Shown here in pieces: positions 29,401-32,400 of a DNA stretch of 33,196 nt. The position numbers and the translations under genes are program-made. Position 1 is the first letter of the stretch; every line of letters begins with the position of its first letter. Where the stretch lies: positions 1-33,196 of the forward strand of contig MESD01000176.1 in NCBI GenBank assembly GCA_001770815.1, in the 5' to 3' direction. This DNA is from Burkholderiales bacterium RIFCSPHIGHO2_12_FULL_69_20 (GTDB taxonomy: Bacteria; Pseudomonadota; Gammaproteobacteria; Burkholderiales; Burkholderiaceae_C). Below the pieces are notes generated by a model. The model had not been told where the DNA came from, made no database searches, and saw nothing but the letters and a program-made list of their open reading frames with translations.

Positions 29401-32400
29401 CTACCGGCTCACCCGCGACGGCCTGGCGATGGACGTGCGCAGCGTGCGCTACGACGCCGCCTCGCACACCGCCACGCTGCGGGTCGATGCCTTCGACGCC
29501 GGCGCCATCTCGCTCACCGTCAAGCACGGCGTGCGCAGCACCGAAGGCCTGGTGCTGGTCGACGACCACACCGCCGCCTTCATGGCGATCAGCGACTTTT
29601 CGCCCTACGTGCGCATCGAGTTCCTGCATGCGCGCTCCGACCGCAGCACCGGCACGGTGTCGTACGACCTGCGCGTGACCAACATCGCCGAGTTCGACCT
29701 GCTGCCGCCGCTCAAGCTGGTGCTCGACCCGGCGCGCTTCTTCGGTGGGTCGGCAGTGGGCGCCAGCACCACGGGTGGCCTGTGGCTGCTCGACCTCGCC
29801 GGCGCCAACGGTGGCCTGAAGCCCGGCGAATCGTCGGTGCTGCAGACCGTCACCTTGGTGGCGGGCCTGGGCCAGCGCGCCGATCTGGGCACCGGCATCT
29901 TTGCGCTGCCCTATGCCAACCTGGCACCGCTGATTCAGAGCACCGCGCTCACGCAAGCCGAGATCGGCCAGCCCTACCGCTACCAGATCGAGGCCATCGA
30001 CCCTGATGGCATCGGCCTGCGCTACCTGCTGCTGTCCGGCCCCGAGGGCATGACGCTGGGCGCCACCAGCGGCGTGCTGGCCTGGATGCCGCCCACCGGC
30101 AGCGCGGCCACGGCCGGCGTGGTGCTGCGCGTGTACGACGCGCGTGGCGGCTCGTCGACGCAAGCCTTCGGCATCGACGTGGCCGGCGGCAACCGGGCAC
30201 CGCAACTGAGCGGGCTGCAGCCGGTCTACATCCTGCGTGAAGGCGAGTTGCTGCACATCGCCTTCGATGCGGCGGACGCCGATGGCCAGACCATCGGCCT
30301 GGCCGCCGACCACCTGCCCCCGGGCATGGTGTTCGATGCGGTGGGCCGCACCATCGACTGGCTGCCCGGCTTCGGCGCTGCGGGCCTCTACCAGGATCTG
30401 CGCATCCTGGCCAGTGACGGCATCCTGACGACGCAGGCCTCGATCCAGATCACCGTGCTGCCCGCCAACGCGCCGCCCGAGCTGAGCAGCGTGCCGCCGC
30501 GCGCGGTGCGCGAAGGCGATGCTATCCGCATCGCCTTCAAGGCCAGCGATCTGGACGGCGATGCCATCACCTTCTCCAGCCCCAACCTGCCGTCGGGCGC
30601 CTTCCTCGACCGCAACACCGGCAACTTCGAGTGGACGCCGGGCTACACCCAGAACGGCGTCTACAGCGTGGCGATCTGGGCCAGCGACAACAAGGTGCGC
30701 TCCGAGGTGCTGCTCGACCTGACGGTCAGCAACGTCAACGCCGCGCCGCAGTTCGACCAGCAGGCCGGCTGGAACGTGCTGGAGGGCGAGGCGATCTCGC
30801 TGCGCGCGTTCGCCTTCGACGCCGACAACCCGGGCTACGCCATCCCCGACCGCCTGGTCAACGGCAACCTCACGGATCTGGAGAGCACCGCGCCGACGGT
30901 GAGTTATGGGGCCACGGCGCTGCCCGCCGGCGCCAACTTCGACGCCGACACCGCGCTGTTCAGCTGGCTGCCCGGCTTCCAGCAAGCCGGCACCTACACC
31001 GTCACCTTCACCGCCAACGATGACGGTGATGGCACCGGCTTGCCGCTGACCAGCACCATCAGCGTGCCGATCACCGTGCGCAATGCCAACCGGCCGCCAG
31101 TGGTGCCCGAGCTGGGCACGCAGACGGTGGACAAGGGCCAGGTGCTCGACGTGCCGATCACGGTGAGCGATGCCGACGGCAATGCCATCAGCGTGCGCTT
31201 CGACGGCCTGCCGCGTTTTGCCACGTACATCGCCTCGGGCAACGGCACCGGTGTGCTGCGCCTGGCGCCGGGCGACCGCGACCGCGGTGACTACGTGGTC
31301 ACGCTGGTCGCGTCCGACGATGGTGATGGCGAAGGCGCGCGCGGCGTGTTGAGCGCCTCACGCACCTTCGTGATCTCGTCCGATGCACCGACCGAGCCGC
31401 CGCTGCTGGCCACCCTGGGCCACCAGGTGGCGGTGGTCGGCAGCCCGCTGCGCTTCACCGTGCGGGCCAGCGATCTGGACCAGGATGCGCTGAGCTTCAG
31501 CGCCACCGGCCTGCCCACCGGCGCCACACTGACGCCCGGCACGCAATACGGCAGCGCGGTGTTCCTGTGGACACCCACGTCCGGCGATCTGGGCGCGCAC
31601 GACATCACCTTCACCGTCACCGACAGCGCCGGCAACACCGACCAGCGCACGATCACCGTGCGGGTGCGCACCAGCAATGCCGCGCCGTTGCTGCTGCCGG
31701 TGGGCGACCAGACGGTGGCCGAAGGCGCCACGCTGATCGTCGACCTGGCCGCCAGCGATGCCGACGGCGACGTGCTGACCTACAGCGCCAGCAACCTGCC
31801 GCCCGGCGCGCAGCTCGATGCCGCCACGGGCCGGCTGAGCTGGAACACCAACTACTTCAACGCAGGCGTTTACAGCGGCATCACGGTCACCGCGTCCGAT
31901 GGCGCGGCCAGCAGCAGCGACACCTTCGGCATCACCGTTACCCCGACCAACCGCGCGCCGCTGCTGTCGGGCATCCCGCGTGTGGGCGGGCAGGAAGACC
32001 AGCTGCTGCAGTTCACGCTGGTGGGCACCGACCCCGATGGCGACCCGGTGATCTACGCAGCGGTGGGCACGTTGCCGGCCGGCTCGTTCTTCGACCAGGC
32101 CACCGGGCTGTTCGAGTGGACACCGGGCTACGACCAGGCCGGCGACCACACGCTGAGCTTCACCGCCACCGACCCCGGTGGCCTGAGTGATCTGCTGGCC
32201 GTGCCGGTGGCGGTGGCCGATGTCAACCGCAACCCGTTGCCGGTGTTCACGAACCACCAGGCCCCGCTGGGCGAGACGCTGCGTTTCCGCATCACCGGCA
32301 CCGATCCCGACAGCAACGAGACGCTGCGCCTGGCCGCGCGTGGCCTGCCCGAAGGCGCCACGCTGGATGCCATCACTGGTGACTTTGTCTGGACGCCCGG

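Noticed and set aside
28799-30985. Leftward 728-codon frame, and a similar one at 31358-33124
   Set aside because: Both are shadows of the giant gene, in register with its codons, with biased composition and no motifs.
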